From Heterotrichella gracilis (lineage: Eukaryota; Sar; Xanthophyceae; Tribonematales; Xanthonemataceae), in NCBI GenBank assembly GCA_032358255.1, contig JAULBX010015644.1, positions 28,035-92,034 of the forward strand: DNA of 64,000 nucleotides, written 5' to 3'. The notes under the pieces were generated by a model. That model was not told the origin of the DNA and made no database searches. It saw nothing but the letters and a program-made list of their open reading frames with translations. Positions 1 to 11,900 of this stretch are shown here, one piece after another. Positions within the stretch are counted from its first letter, which is position 1; each line of letters begins with the position of its first letter. The position numbers were made by a program, and so were the translations under genes.

Positions 1-1
1 C

Positions 2-628
2 AGGGCAGCAGAGTACCTAGTGGCGCACCTGCACATCTGCCTGTGGGTGATCCAGGGGCGCGTAGGCTACGGCAACACGGCTGAGTGTGCTGCCATCCTT
101 GACAATTACCCCTTTGCCCCCATCCACGGCCTCCCTGCGCTGGCGAGGAAGATATTCGAGGATCTCCCAGTGCTGTCTGAAGATCTCGACCCTTCCAAGG
201 TGGATGACACTTGGAGACAGAAGTGTGACAGGTATCACGTCACCCGGATCTCCAGGGCGTGCGTCCTCAGGCCAAAATTCTTGCCACCCACGCCTTTTGA
301 GCGCATTTATGAGTGTATCGTCAAGGAGCATCCGGAGTGGATCAGCAAGCGCTCAAGAGGCACATGCACCAAGGGGGATGCAGGCAGCAAGGGGGAAGAG
401 GGGGATGCAGGCACCGATTGGGAGGAGGATGCAGGCACAGACTCGGAGGAAGATGCAGGCATTGAGGAGGATGCAAGCATTTTGGAGTATTTTGACAAGG
501 AGCTTCCGGAGTTGACAACCAAGCCCTCAAGACGCACAGGCACAGAGGGGGCTGCAGGCACCAAGGGGGAAAAGGGGGATGCAGACACCGACGGGGAAGA
601 GGGGGCTGCAGGCACCAAGGGGGAGTAG
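2..628 (+). CDS. Unidentified protein, 3'-terminal exon with acidic Gly/Glu-rich repeat tail (5' partial)
   Basis: An open frame runs in from the window edge to a TAG stop at 626-628, so only about 208 C-terminal residues are visible and the gene starts outside. The first ~115 residues look globular (hydrophobic, Cys- and aromatic-containing; PTPFERIYECIVKEHPEW near the end) and I do not recognise the family. The rest is a degenerate, strongly acidic repeat of GDAGTKGEE/DAGTDSEEDAG type with Gly about every third residue, interrupted by LEYFDKELPELT. The repeat DNA (GATGCAGGCACCGA-like units) is itself imperfectly tandem, so tail length is probably polymorphic. An acceptor-like CAG lies within the first 11 bases but cannot be assigned. 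Stops in the other forward frames and the composition support this frame. Confidence 0.5.
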   Translation, partial: RAAEYLVAHLHICLWVIQGRVGYGNTAECAAILDNYPFAPIHGLPALARKIFEDLPVLSEDLDPSKVDDTWRQKCDRYHVTRISRACVLRPKFLPPTPFERIYECIVKEHPEWISKRSRGTCTKGDAGSKGEEGDAGTDWEEDAGTDSEEDAGIEEDASILEYFDKELPELTTKPSRRTGTEGAAGTKGEKGDADTDGEEGAAGTKGE

Positions 629-893
629 GGGAATGCAGGCAGCAAGGGGGCTGATAATATGGGTGTTTAGATGAACATGCAGTAAGTGATATCATGTGGA
701 AGATTTGTGAATTCACTGTTCACACTCTTTGGGCTATACCCAACCCACAATTCTTCTAAATGGCAGAGATGTGGCTTGCATGATCAATTGAAATCTCAGC
801 TGTGGTCATTCACAAGCCAGCAGGGGTGGCGTGATGCCCAAATTTATAGACCACCAGATGGGGAGTGGCGGCTCAGGTGACATAGCAGCGCAT

Positions 894-924
894 GCTGGAT
901 AGCAAATACAGCATGCTATCCAGC
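894..924. repeat. 11-bp stem hairpin
   Basis: GCTGGATAGCA at 894-904 is followed after 9 nt by its exact reverse complement TGCTATCCAGC at 914-924. It lies about 270 bp beyond the stop of the first gene, so a role in transcript 3'-end structure is possible but unproven. Confidence 0.5.
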
Positions 925-1301
925 TTGAAGCGCCTAGGCGAGTGTTTGTCATTTTCTAGAAGTGGTATGTCAATAATAATGATGACATAATATATCATCA
1001 TTGATTGAGAAGACATGTTTGCTGTGTATGCGTGCTTACTTATAGCGCAATGCTCTGATTTGCGCGACGGTCAGGGTTGGTGCTTCAGGGACATTGTTGC
1101 CAGTTCAGTGATTTTAGTGTAGCTACGTTGTGCCAAACGCTTTCAAAGGCTTTTGCTTTGGTCCGTTATCAGGGTTTTGTGGTGGACAAGAATGATCATC
1201 CCAAGACTCTTCACATCCCAAGACATTGTCAGATATCTGCATGCATATCATATGCAGCATATGCAAACTGTTACAACAGTATACAAATTGTAAGAGGCTT
1301 G

Positions 1302-1389
1302 CGGCTGGGGAGTCCCCAGCCGAATCGGTAGTAATCGCAGCTGAATGGTTGAACTTCACTGAACAGCTGACAGCTGCCATAACTACCGA
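1302..1389. repeat. GC-rich perfect hairpin nested in a wider inverted repeat
   Basis: CGGCTGGGGA at 1302-1311 and TCCCCAGCCG at 1313-1322 form a perfect 10-bp stem around a single base. Just outside, CGGTAGT (about 1326) and ACTACCG (about 1381) plus CAGCTG-type palindromes suggest a larger fold. This may be the remnant of a small inverted-repeat element; no target-site duplication was found. Confidence 0.4.
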
Positions 1390-2023
1390 TAGTTACGACT
1401 GTAAATAGCACGGAGGTTCCATGATTAGATCTGCATGCCACTGTCACACTGCAGTCAGACATAGTACGAGAATATTACTGCGCAAGGCGCCTGTTGTGGC
1501 AACCAGGGGCGGGCCCTGCATTTCAAATTGTTCAAATTTACACTCGACCGAGATTGTTACAAATCTCCAAAATATGCCAGTTAATACCAGAGGAAATTCT
1601 TGCTCTCAGAGCAATGTCGAATAAAAGCTGCATATGTCACCAACATGCAGTACTGACTAGTCCTTGAGTCGCTAACAGACTGTCAAGCTCACCAACAGAC
1701 AGTCACTGTGACTGTGAGCGGTTACCGGGCAAGCTACCATTGTGGCTCAGTCCCCGCCACAATACAGAATATTGTCAATGAAAATCGCTACCATTTTGGA
1801 TGATGTTCAGTCCCCACAGCTCAACAAGTACATTGCGCACAGCACAATCTATATGTCTCAACTCAACCCCGGGTCCTATCAATATTGTACAATTCACAGC
1901 ATGGTGAACATTCCTTTCAGGACACTTTCAGCCATGGATGGTAACCAGAAATCGCTATACCGCACAACATCTCTCAAATTCCAATATCCAATCTAAAACC
2001 AATCGCCCTCCACCCAGAAAGGC

Positions 2024-2440
2024 TGGTGGGTGATAATGCCCCCCACCCCCCAACCCCTCCCGCCTTGTTGTACCACCGCCAGCAGGATGGTGGTGGTGGC
2101 GATACCTACCACTGACGTACGTGCCACAGCGCATGTATACTGTGGGCGTAGGGGGCACCTCCTCTACCACCTGTGCACAAACCTAGCAGGAGACGGAGGC
2201 GACCAGCCTTCCATGAGAGAGCGTATGGACTATCCTGCCCTCGCTCACGCCTCCTTGGCCCCCCACAGCCCCTGCTCCTGCTCCACCACCGCCAGCAGGT
2301 TGTTGTTGGTGGCGATACCCACCGCTGACAACCCGTGCCACAGCGCATGTATACTGTGGGCGTGGGGGGCAATCTCCAATACCAGCAGTGCACAAAATTG
2401 CGGGAGAGGCGAGCCTTGCATGAGAGGGTGTGAATAATAC
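2024..2440 (-). repeat. Two ghost copies of the CREST-like gene's terminal exon (downstream)
   Basis: On the minus strand, about 2064-2160 and 2246-2395 repeat the end of the terminal exon at 2450-2683 (the LIHALWHVLSAVG...NNLLAVVEQEQG coding stretch), with growing divergence including altered HALWH codons (HALWHG, MRCGT). Both lie beyond the real stop codon, so they would be transcribed only as 3' UTR. Confidence 0.7.
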
Positions 2441-2449
2441 CCCCCTCGC

Positions 2450-5353
2450 TCACGCCTCCTTGGGCCCCCACAACCCCTGCTCCTGCTCCACCACCGCCAG
2501 CAGGTTGTTGGTGGTGGCGATACCCACCGCAGACAGCACGTGCCACAGCGCGTGGATGAGGGGCGCGTGGGGGGCAACCTCCTCCAGGGCAAAGCAGGCG
2601 GTGCCCACCCCGGCGCAGGCGGCGTGCAGGCGGTGGGTATTGCGGAGGGCGGTGTGGGTCTGCGCACGGCGGAGGTACTCCACCTGCGTGTGGGGGTGGG
2701 GGATGTGGGTGTGTGGCGTGTGGTGGGTATGGATGTCGGGCAGGGTTGTAGACTTCGTGGGGTGGTGGGTGGTGATGGCTTGCAAAGCTGGTGACCATTG
2801 GGCATAATTAAACCATTTAAAACATTTAATAGAGAAACAAATAGGAAAACTGCGTTCGGCGGAGTTACTCCACCTGTGGATGGGGGTGGGGTATGTGGGT
2901 GAGGGGGGTGGTGGGTGTCGTGTTTACAATGGTGACACTGTGGGTGGGGTTGGTGGTTGGGGTGGGATGTCTGTGCATGGCTATATGAATCTGCATGCAG
3001 GTGTGAGTGTGGTTATGGCCTGTGGGGTGGGTGGTCATTGGGCAGATGGTGGGGGCAGTAGACTTGGAAGGTCCAGATTGGTGATTTATGCATGTGATCC
3101 ATTAATATGCGATCCCCTTGCAAAGCACTGGACAGTGGTGCTGGCATTGAAACGAGCTGGGGGGGTCATAGCCAGCGAAGCAGCTTTCCTAAAACCCTAA
3201 ACCCTAAACTCACAGTTGCTGCAAGGGGCTTAAAAACCAACAAACTCGCCACTAGGAGGACAAAATAGAAGAAAAATCCCTTTACCTCCATTGCCACCGT
3301 GTTGCTGGCCGAAACCGAGAAGGGCTGGAAAGGCGTCATAGCAAGCGAAAGCAGCGGCGCAGTCTGCTTGGGCGCCGGGAACACCGCCCGCAGCAGCGCC
3401 GTGGTGGAGGCTGCAATGCACCAGTAATCCAGCTTGCGCGTCCAGCACTTGGTGTCGCCCGCAGTGGCATGGAAGGCCGCTGCGCCGATTGTGACACCGA
3501 TGAGGGAGGCGCCCCACAGCCTGCCCTCCTTGCTCCGCCGGTGCCTGCGCGATGAAAACAGGGTGATCCATGGCAGTGTGATCCATGGTAGGGTGGTGTG
3601 TTGGGGGTTTTGAGGAGGGGAGGAGGGGGGGGATGCTTGGGGAGGGAGGGTAGTGTGACACGAGAAGTGGCAAGGAATGCCGCTGCACCGATGGCGATCC
3701 TGGGCTGCCGATGCCTGCGCGGCGGTGGGTGGTGGCTGGTATGTGCATGGGTGAGCTGGCACGTGGGTGGGTGAGTGGGTGAGTTGGGTTCGTTTGGGCG
3801 TGCAGCATGAGGGAAGTGCAGGGGAGGGAGGGTGGAATGCCGCTGCCAAAATGGTGACCCCGATGAGCTCTGGACACGCACTGCGGATCGCCCATGGGTG
3901 GGTGGGGGGAAGGACTCGGGGTTTAGGGCGTAGGGTGGGTGGAAGCGAGGAAGGGGGAGGACACCCAGAGGGTGTATCATTCAGAAACGGAGGATGCATG
4001 GAAGGGTGGGTGCGTGTTGCTTGGGTGGGTTTGCATGTGCATGCACTGGACTGCAATGCACTCGTTCCTGGCTGGGTGAATCCCTGCAATTGCATGAGCA
4101 AGTGGGGGGCGTAATATCCTTACCGTAGCGTGTGGATGCCGATCGCCAGGTAGGGTAAGCAGGTGAGTAGGTTGACGGCCCTATCCACAGTGTTGTGGTC
4201 ACACGTGCCTGGCCCCTGCACAACAGCAAGCGCCAGGTCAGCTTTGCAGCACTGTCAACAACCCCTCAGGCTGAGCTAGGCGCGTGTGATATACCAGTCA
4301 TATAGCCAACCCATAAGGCGCACGTCTGAGACTGTGCCGCAGTGGTAGGTAAGGTATATATGCAGGTGTAAGGGACAACCTGGTACTTGCAGTGGGCCTG
4401 GTCGTGTGTGGCACTGACGTGGGTAGGTAAGGCTAGGGCTACACATGCTCTGACCCCACCCCACCCAGCAGGACCAACAGACGTGCAACAACAACATATG
4501 GCATACACAGCGTCAAGGATGAACTGAATGGCGGCACATGTACAGACTGACTGCTCATCTAGCTGTGTTGCTGGAGTGCTTGTAACTAACGTGTGAGCAC
4601 ATGGCCCCCCACCCACCAGCAACTGGTGCAGACCACTCTACAAGCTGACGTGGTGAACCAGGTATGCACAGAGGTGCAAAGCCCTGGCAGAAGAAAAGAC
4701 ATGTGCAGATCTTAAGAGATTTGCATATCCGAAGGTGGGGGAGCTGTTCCAACCGTGGCAAGCATGTGAAACTGACAACCAATGCATCTTGGGCAGTGGG
4801 CACTCTTCTATGCAGCAGGGTTGAAAAAGACAGGAACATGCAAACCCATGACTCCACAAAAACGACCTCAACCATTATGGCAGTGGCCTTGCATGCAGTG
4901 GGTGCCAGCTGCTTGGAAGCAATGCTGAAGTGAGTTGCCTAACCTTTTGAAAAGGCCCAAACTGCCCCTCATATCGAGTGCTGTAAACTGAATGGGTCAT
5001 GCAGACTGGTTCCAAGCCCCGCCCGGCGAATGCCTGTGCTACCGATACCAGGATTTTGAACACCGTTGACGTGGATTACCACGCAAGGCATGGCCCTTCC
5101 CTTACTGCAGCAAGATCCCTCCCTTCGCCCGTACCTGCGGCCGCAATAGCCCCACCACGGTCCCTCCCCAGTCGCTTGCGGACCTCCCCAACGCGTCCTT
5201 CACCACCTGCTGCAGCGATCCTTGGCATCTGGTCGCCTGCAGGTTTTCAATCGCAGCTGCCCGATGCTGCCCAGAAGCCATGCAGGAAGGGGTTCGGACC
5301 ACTGTAACCGGTTCCCCGGCCTCTGAGAGTTCAAAGACCAACTGGGACGCCAT
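2450..5353 (-). CDS. CREST-superfamily-like multi-pass membrane protein (alkaline ceramidase/PAQR/Per1 type)
   Basis: I reconstruct four minus-strand exons: 5353-5135, 4215-4124, 3544-3286 and 2683-2450. All have GT-AG borders and matching phases, giving 267 residues. Exon 2 supplies a membrane segment (VNLLTCLPYLAIGIHTL). Exon 3 carries GVTIGAAAFHATAG with His129, and RKLDYWCIA with Asp143. The last exon has HALWH (His234, His238) in a final membrane segment. His in TM2, Asp in TM3 and HxxxH in the last TM are the metal-binding signature of the CREST membrane hydrolase superfamily. The usual Ser four residues before the TM2 His is Ala here, and the TM4-5 part is short, so an exon may be missed in 2684-3285. 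Exon 1 is joined only by splice consensus and phase. The precise family is unknown; a lipid-amidase-like role is inference. The start is divergent from URB1. Confidence 0.55.
2852..2905 (-). repeat. Acceptor-side ghost of CREST-like terminal exon
   Basis: The minus strand repeats the border CACACGCAG|GTGGAGTACCTCCGCC of the exon starting at 2683 in decayed form (a CACAG|GTGGAGTAAC-like core), followed by unrelated intron. It carries an in-frame TAA, so it cannot be used. Confidence 0.6.
3147..3215 (-). repeat. Donor-side ghost of CREST-like exon 3
   Basis: Minus-strand copy of the exon 3 stretch encoding LAMTPFQPFSVSASNTV, now LAMTPPARFNASTTV-like, lying 3' of the real exon and preceded by a CCCTAAA pair on the + strand. 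No matching donor is retained. Confidence 0.55.
3670..3890 (-). repeat. Two decayed acceptor-side ghosts of CREST-like exon 3
   Basis: Forward 3672-3722 and 3831-3890 resemble 3466-3550 (GGAATGCCGCTGC...CCGATG...). They represent the 5' part of exon 3 including its GCGCAG acceptor, and lie upstream of it on the minus strand. Both are diverged and frame-broken. The long open minus-strand reading frame across this intron (to 4101) is a by-product. Confidence 0.55.
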
Positions 5354-5947
5354 CGTGATCCACTGGGCTTGGACGGCAGGCGTTGAACCCAGTGACTAAC
5401 AGGCCGACCCACGAGGGCCACCCAACGATGCAATGGCTAACGCTGTGCACTCACAGACCATGCGAAGCAGTGGCTTGCAGGTCTGGTTCGGTGCCTAGAA
5501 TAACGACACTGGGTCTGCGTTCTTGCACAAAGAAACTAAGCGTTGAAGGCGATGCACAGCTTCTGTTGTGTCTCCTTCAAAGCTGAGCTCCTGCCTTCCC
5601 TCCCCGTTTTCATTTAATTGGTGGCTCAAGCGCCATGCATGCATCTGGACCGGGAACAAAAGCGCTTTGTTTTTCCACCCAAGAAGGCTTAAGCAACAAG
5701 TGGGCGCACTTGCAGTAGTGCCATTTCTCGGGCAATGCAGGTATATCGTTACAGACAACGAAGGCGGTTATAACAGGCACTTTGGGTCAGTACAGCATGC
5801 CGTACCTAAGCTGTTGTCAACGCCTATAGCTGCCTGCCGTGCTTATCCTACACCAGTAGTCCATTTTGTAACGCTAGTAGTACTTCCGATTTGATGCCCT
5901 TCAGCGGGTCGTGGATGTAGTAGGTGGGTGGCAGCAAGAGGGCGGCG
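5354..5947. promoter_or_regulatory. Divergent intergenic region, CREST-like gene / URB1
   Basis: 594 bp separate the two proposed start codons, which point away from each other, so promoters for both genes should lie here. No TATA or named operator could be assigned by eye. Short frames on both strands have no recognisable protein signature. Confidence 0.4.
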
Positions 5948-8900
5948 ATGGCGGAGCCGCTTAGCCGGCAGGTGGAAAAGGTGGTGGACGCGCTGCGGGT
6001 GGTGAAGGAACCAGACGTACTGCTGCAAGGTGAGAAACACGGTCAGGGGTACATTGGTTCTAGCAGTGGGCAGGTCGCCCAGTGGCATCGCTCGAGACCG
6101 TTTAGCGCACGTGCAATGCATGCATGCATATGCTGCCGACTAGTATTACTTACTCCAACACGATTCCCAGCAATACATCCAGGCTGCAAAGCCATGTGGG
6201 GTTGCTAGACAACTAACTAAACCAACCCTTGCCTCAAACCCATGACAAACCCTTGCCCAAACCCTACCGTAGGGTTGAAGGACCTGCGGGGCCATGTGCG
6301 GGGCCGTGGCGGCGAGTCCTTCCTCACTGCCCTCCTGGAGAGGTCACCCGAGTGGGAGGAGCTGCACGCCATCTGGGATGCACAGCTGACGGTAGGGGAT
6401 TGGGGTTTTTAGGGATCTAGGGTTTAGGGTTTGAGCAGGTCACCCGAGTGGGAGGAGCTGCACGCCATCTGGGATACACAGCTGGCGGTAGGGGATAGGG
6501 TTTTAGGAATCTAGGATTTGTAGAGGTCACTTCAGTGCAAGGAACTGAGAGGGTTTAGGGTTAGGATTTAATGTCCAAGGTAAAGGGCCCTGAAATATGC
6601 TACTGGCGGAAGGATGCAGTGCCGGGGATCAGGGTCTGGCATCTAGGGTATAAAGTTTGGATTTTCACGGGAACCACGACCATGAGTAGGGTGGAGTTGG
6701 TCATTAGGGGTCAGGGTGTTATGCTTAGATTTTGAGGCTTAGGAAAATTGGAGCAAGAGTTGCAATGCAGGGTAGAAGTATAAGGGTTTTAGGAGTACGA
6801 GCTGACAGTAGTATGGCAGTGCCCAGGTTCAATTTATTTTTTATCAATACTGTCCTAATCGAATATTGATAACTCAATAAATCATTACCAGGGAGTTATG
6901 AAGAAGCTGGCAAAATTTGTGCATGCCCCATGCCCACTGGTACACATCCCACATGGACAACATGGGTGCATGTCACCCATGCTCAACCATGGACTAGGTT
7001 ACATCAAACCCTGGAATTCAAACCCTTAATGCACAAATTAGACGACATCACCCCCAGCAATCCACCCCCACCCTCTCCCAGACAAGGCAACATTCAAACC
7101 CTAAACCCTAAACCGCAGGCGCAGCACTACATCGTGACGGTCACCCTGCTCATCGCCCTCGCTGACATCATCGCCACGTCACTTTTACGAAACCCTAAAA
7201 CCCTACATGCAAACCCTAATCCGCAGGCGCAGCACTACAACGTCACCGTCACCCTCCTTCTAGCCCTAGCCGACATCATCGCCACGTCAGCACCGCACCA
7301 CCCCATACTCCAAGACGCCATCACCCACCTCGCGCACTCCATCCTCCAGCGGAGGATGAAGTCCCTCTACTTCAACCTTTCCTCCGAGGTTAAGGGCAAA
7401 GTGTGCGCCTCCCTTGCACTGCTGGCGGCCATCGCCAGGCGAAGCAGTGCGCTGTGTCGCGACCTCCTGCGCGCGTTTGATTTCACGCTCTCCGCCCTGC
7501 CCAAGGTCTGCCGCCTGCCCCGGTGCGACCCAAACCCCTAAAACCTGAACTTTAAACCCCAAACCCCTTTTTACAGCAAGAAGAAAGGGGAGGAAAAAAT
7601 GGCGGTCTGGCACGGCAGGAGGAAGGCGAACCAACTTCATGGAATGCCCTAAACCCTAAACCCTAAAACCAAACCCTTGGTGCAGCTAGAAGAAAGGGAG
7701 GAAGGAGTGATGCTGCTGCACCGCCACTGGTCGACCTGGCGAAAATCGGACCAACTAAACCCTACACCCAAAAACCTACGTCCTACATAGTACCTAATTC
7801 AGACCTAGCTCCTCCCCTTGACAAGCCCAATTCCTCTGATGTAGGGAGAAGAAAGGGGAGGAAGGGGGTCTGGCGCTGCTGCACCGCCACTGGGCCAACT
7901 GGAGAGAGTCGGATCAATTGAAGCGCCCCACCCGGGCGCACTTTGTGGCGTGGGTGCATGCGCTGCTTGAGTCTGCAGACAAGTCCTCGCTGTCTTCATT
8001 GCTGCACATCAGGTAGGTTTCAATAGGGTCTAAGGTCTAGGGGTTACGGTAGGAAGACCCCGGTCCTCAATTTGAGTTTCATGGTGAGGTGAGGTGTGTG
8101 CGATCAACCCGTTTAATTGTTGAGACTTTGACCATTTGTGGCGTGGGCGCTTGCGCTGCTCGAGTCTGCAGACAAGTCCTCCCTCTCTTTGCTGCTGCAC
8201 ATCAGGTGGGTTTGCGGGGTTCGACCCTCAACATGGTTTTTGAAATTGCGATTCCCACCTTGCGCATGCTCTTGATGGGGTGTAGGGGCTTTCGCTCCTT
8301 TGGGTTTGGGATGTCAGAGTCCAGGGTTTTTATTTATTGCTATTTCCACCTTGCGCAGGCCCTTGATGGGGGGGCTGCTGCACCACCTCTCACAAGACCC
8401 CCCCGAGAGCATCGTCAAAACCCTAGCGCTGCTGCGGGCTAGGGTGTTGCACCCCGCCGCCGCCCTCTCGCCCGCCGCGCGGTGCGAACCCTTCAGCGAT
8501 CCCGCACTTGCACAACTGGCGGCAATCACCGCCACACACGATGATGACGTGGCGAGCGGTGGATCTGATGCGGCGGCTGCTGGGGGCGAAACCTTAGGGA
8601 AGGACTCTGCCGGTGTTGCTGACGTGGCGCCGCCGGGCGGCGATACCCTAGGGGAGGGATCCAGTGGCGGCGAAACCCTTGGTGGGGCGACGCCGGCTGG
8701 GGGCAAAACCCTAGGGAAGGGTTCCGGGGGATCTGGAGGAGTGCCCGATGGTGCTGATGTGGCAAAAGCGGTGGAGGCTGCCCACGCTATGCTGCTTGGG
8801 CTGTTCACCAGTGCTGTGCATGGGCTGAGGGGCAGGGGGGGCGATGTGTGGAACGGGGAGGAGGATGGGGATGCGAGCTCTGGAGGTAAGATGTTCAGGA

Positions 8901-11900
8901 TCAGGTTGATATTTCTTGTGCCAGGGTGTTGTGTTACCTAAAAGAGGGTTTTTGTTGGGCTGATGTGGCAAAAGTGGTGGAGGCTTGCCTGGCTGATTGG
9001 GCTGTGCAGCAGTATTGTGCATGGGCAGGGGGGCAGGGGGAGCGATGCGTGGACCGGGGAGGTAGATGCAACCTCTGGCGGTCAGGGCGGGGATTGTTGG
9101 GGTTGGTTTTGCTTGCTTTTTGCCCGGCCCCAACACTTCACCACCCATGCTGCCGGTTGAAACCCACCTTAACCAAAGCCCTGCCGGGCCATGCCATTGA
9201 CTGAAAGCCCTGCAAAAAGTCTTTAAAGTTAACTAAAATTCTACCCAAACTTTGCAGGCGAGCGCCGCATCCTGCGCCTGTTGCTGCGGCTGCAACCCTG
9301 GGAGTGCAAGCGCCATGCGCAGCTGCTATTGGCAGTCACTGCCACATCAGCACCCCTGGCAGCTCGCCACCTGGCATCCGCCAACTGGCAGCTGGATCCA
9401 TCCCCCTCCCTGCGCTGGTTTACCTCTCTCACCCTGCTGGGGGTGGTGGTGGGGCAGGCGGGGGGGCGCAGGGGGTTGTTTCGGACCATGGCCGAGAGGT
9501 GGGTTGCCAGAGGGAGGCGGGGGTGTCTTGTAGGGTTTTGGGGTTATAAATTGAGTGCCCAGCTTTGGGGTTTCCTTAGGGTTCGCTACCTTTTTCCTTT
9601 TTTTTTAAATTGCAGTCACCAATTGCCAGACCATTATCCTCATCAAGTGTATCGTACCCCATGTGCATTGACCATTTAATGCACTCCAGGCGACTTCTCT
9701 GCTATACCATACTATTAAAAAACCCCAGCCGTAGATTTCCCAATTTGTTTTCACCCCCTTCACCACCCCCTTGCCCCCATCCCAGGGGTCAAACCCCACC
9801 AGCCATCGACAGCCCAGCCATCACCTCCCTGATCAAGCGTATCGTACCCCCCTGCCTGCCCAAATCGGCGCTCTCCAAGGGTCTCCAGCACCCGAATACC
9901 CTAGTCCGCTACGCCACACTCCTCTGCCTGAGGCGCATCCTCACCGCCCTGGCAAACTGCTTGGATGATCTGGAATCGGCTGCGATTTCTGCGGACGCCT
10001 ATGGCGATCAGGGGAGTGATCGGTGGCGCTTCATCCGACCCTTGGATGAGGTTGGATCGGCGGTTGGGACCGATCAGGGGGCGGGGATCGGCGGCGCTGA
10101 GGGGATGGTCCCAGACGGGGAGGGGGGTGATGCCAGCGGGCGAACGGCTGATGTGGTAAGTGGTGGTGTGATATTGGGTGTGATTATTCGTGGGCGTTTG
10201 TGATCAATTGTGGGATTGCTTTGATGAGACGGGGACTTTGTTTACCCATGTATTGGGGTCTGAGCTTGAACCCTGACCCTAAACCCTAAACCCTACACAT
10301 GTGCACCACCTGTCCTGTCTTAAAAGTGCTGTTGTTGTCTCGTGCAGGAGGCTGCTGCATCTGGTGGCTCCGCATGGCGCCAGCTGGCGCTGCATGTACA
10401 ACGTTCGGCTCGGTCCAGGCTTCCAGACCCCCAGCCCTTGATCGCACTGCACGCAAGCCTTGAAAAGGGTGCTGACATCAGCGCTGCTGCTGACGTGGCG
10501 CCACACCGTGCTGACGTCAGCGCTGACGTGGCATTGGTGTCTGGTGGCGATGCTGACGTGGCGATGCTCGGGGCCGACATCAGCGCTGATGTGGCGTCGC
10601 CTGCCGGTAGGTGATTGCTGTGGGTTTGACACTGTGGCATGTGTTTGGTAGGGTAGAAAATAGATCAGAGCACGGTTTCCAACAAGGCGTCGTGGTGGTA
10701 CATAAGGCGTTTGTGCTCTACCATGCGTTTGAGCTCAGGCTGTGGCTGAAATAATGTACAAAAAGAATTCCTGCGTTTTGGGTATATTTGAGCATTCTCA
10801 ATGCTGACAAGTGACCAGTTGACTGCTCCGGTGTAGAGGCACCAGGCCGCCACGATTAATAATCAAATAGATAACTTGAATTTATGTAGCCTTGAAGTGT
10901 TTGCATTACTTGAAATTAATACCCCTCCTTTGCAGATGCCGTCGCTGACGTGGCGCCAGAGGCCGAGGTGTCATTCGCTGAACTGGCGGCATTGGATGAA
11001 GACCTGCCCAAGGGGAGCGAGGGGGGGGAGGGGGATCTGGAGGGGACGGCGTGGGTGGAGCGGGATGTGGTGGGGTCCAAATTGCTGAGGGTGCTCGGGG
11101 GGTACCAGGAATGTCTTCCAGAGGCGACTGCAGACTCAAGGTTTGATGCGGACCGGCTGCTTCCTCAGGTAGGGTTTTGGGGGTTTCTGGGTGTAGGTTT
11201 TAGGATTTGGGGTTCATTAAGGGTTTTAGGGTACCAGGAATGCTTTCCGGAGGCGATTGCTGACAGCAGGTTTGATGCAGATTGGCTGCTTCCTCAGGTA
11301 GGGTTTTAGGGTTTCTTGGCCTAGGGTATCAGGGTAAAGGGTAAAAAAATTAGGCGCAGTATGCAATGGACCCACTGCAATTATCCCTCCTGGTCCAGCC
11401 CATTACCATGTCGTCCTAATGTGAGCACATAATCAATGCTGCTGGAATCGTTGGATGTAAAGAACTGAGCATACCACAGCAAATTCAAATCGACCAAGTT
11501 ACTCACCCGCATTTCCTCCTTTTCACAGGACCCGGTGCAGTTATCCCCCCTGCTCCAGCGGGCCCTCCTGGACCTTCTGAAATGCGGCACCAAATGCGGG
11601 GGGGCGCGCGGCAATGTGCCCCATTTGGCCACCGGCACAATTCTGGCCTTGCTGCGCCTGGGGATTGGGGGCGCAAGTGGGGATGTGAAAAAGGGGGCGT
11701 TCGCCCTGGTGCAGCAACGGATGGCAGCAGCGCTGGTGGGTGACCTTTCTACGAATAATATGTATAATTAGGATGTATTTTATTGCAGAAAGTACCAAAA
11801 ATAAGGAGTATAACTAAATATAGGCAATGGCGCTTGTGCAACAGCGCATTGCAGCGGTACCGGTGGAAAACACAGCCAATATTTCCCCCTCCTGTTTCCA

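Larger units (their letters stand above)
629..2023. other. Intergenic stretch with hairpins, no gene seen
   Basis: AT-richer DNA between the 3' end of the + gene and the decayed 3' copies belonging to the convergent CREST-like gene. Only short chance frames are present, none with recognisable protein features. It holds at least two clean hairpins (894-924 and 1302-1322). Confidence 0.5.
5948..10606 (+). other. URB1: URB1 exons 1-8 (coordinates)
   Basis: Exon borders: 1, 5948-6029; 2, 6273-6391; 3, 7227-7522; 4, 7845-8012; 5, 8359-8885; 6, 9258-9498; 7, 9786-10155; 8, 10348-10606. All are GT-AG and each junction keeps the frame (for example CAAG|GG, GCC CCG|G, ATC AG|G). Exon 5 encodes RPLMGGLLHHLSQDPPE, then a linker with four G(E/D/K)TLG units. 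Exon 6 encodes RILRLLLRLQPWECKRHAQ. Exon 7 encodes ITSLIKRIVPPCLPKSALSK. Exon 8 ends in ADVA/ADISADVA repeats. Confidence 0.85.

Noticed and set aside
3166-4101. Long open minus-strand frame (311 codons)
   Set aside because: It runs through a low-complexity intron and two ghosts. Only 3286-3544 of it is exon, as splice sites and neighbouring exon phases show.
7119-7181. Using the first AQHYIV copy as URB1 exon 3
   Set aside because: It lacks a donor and the conserved MKSLYFNLSSEV...FDF continuation, which follows only the copy at 7227.
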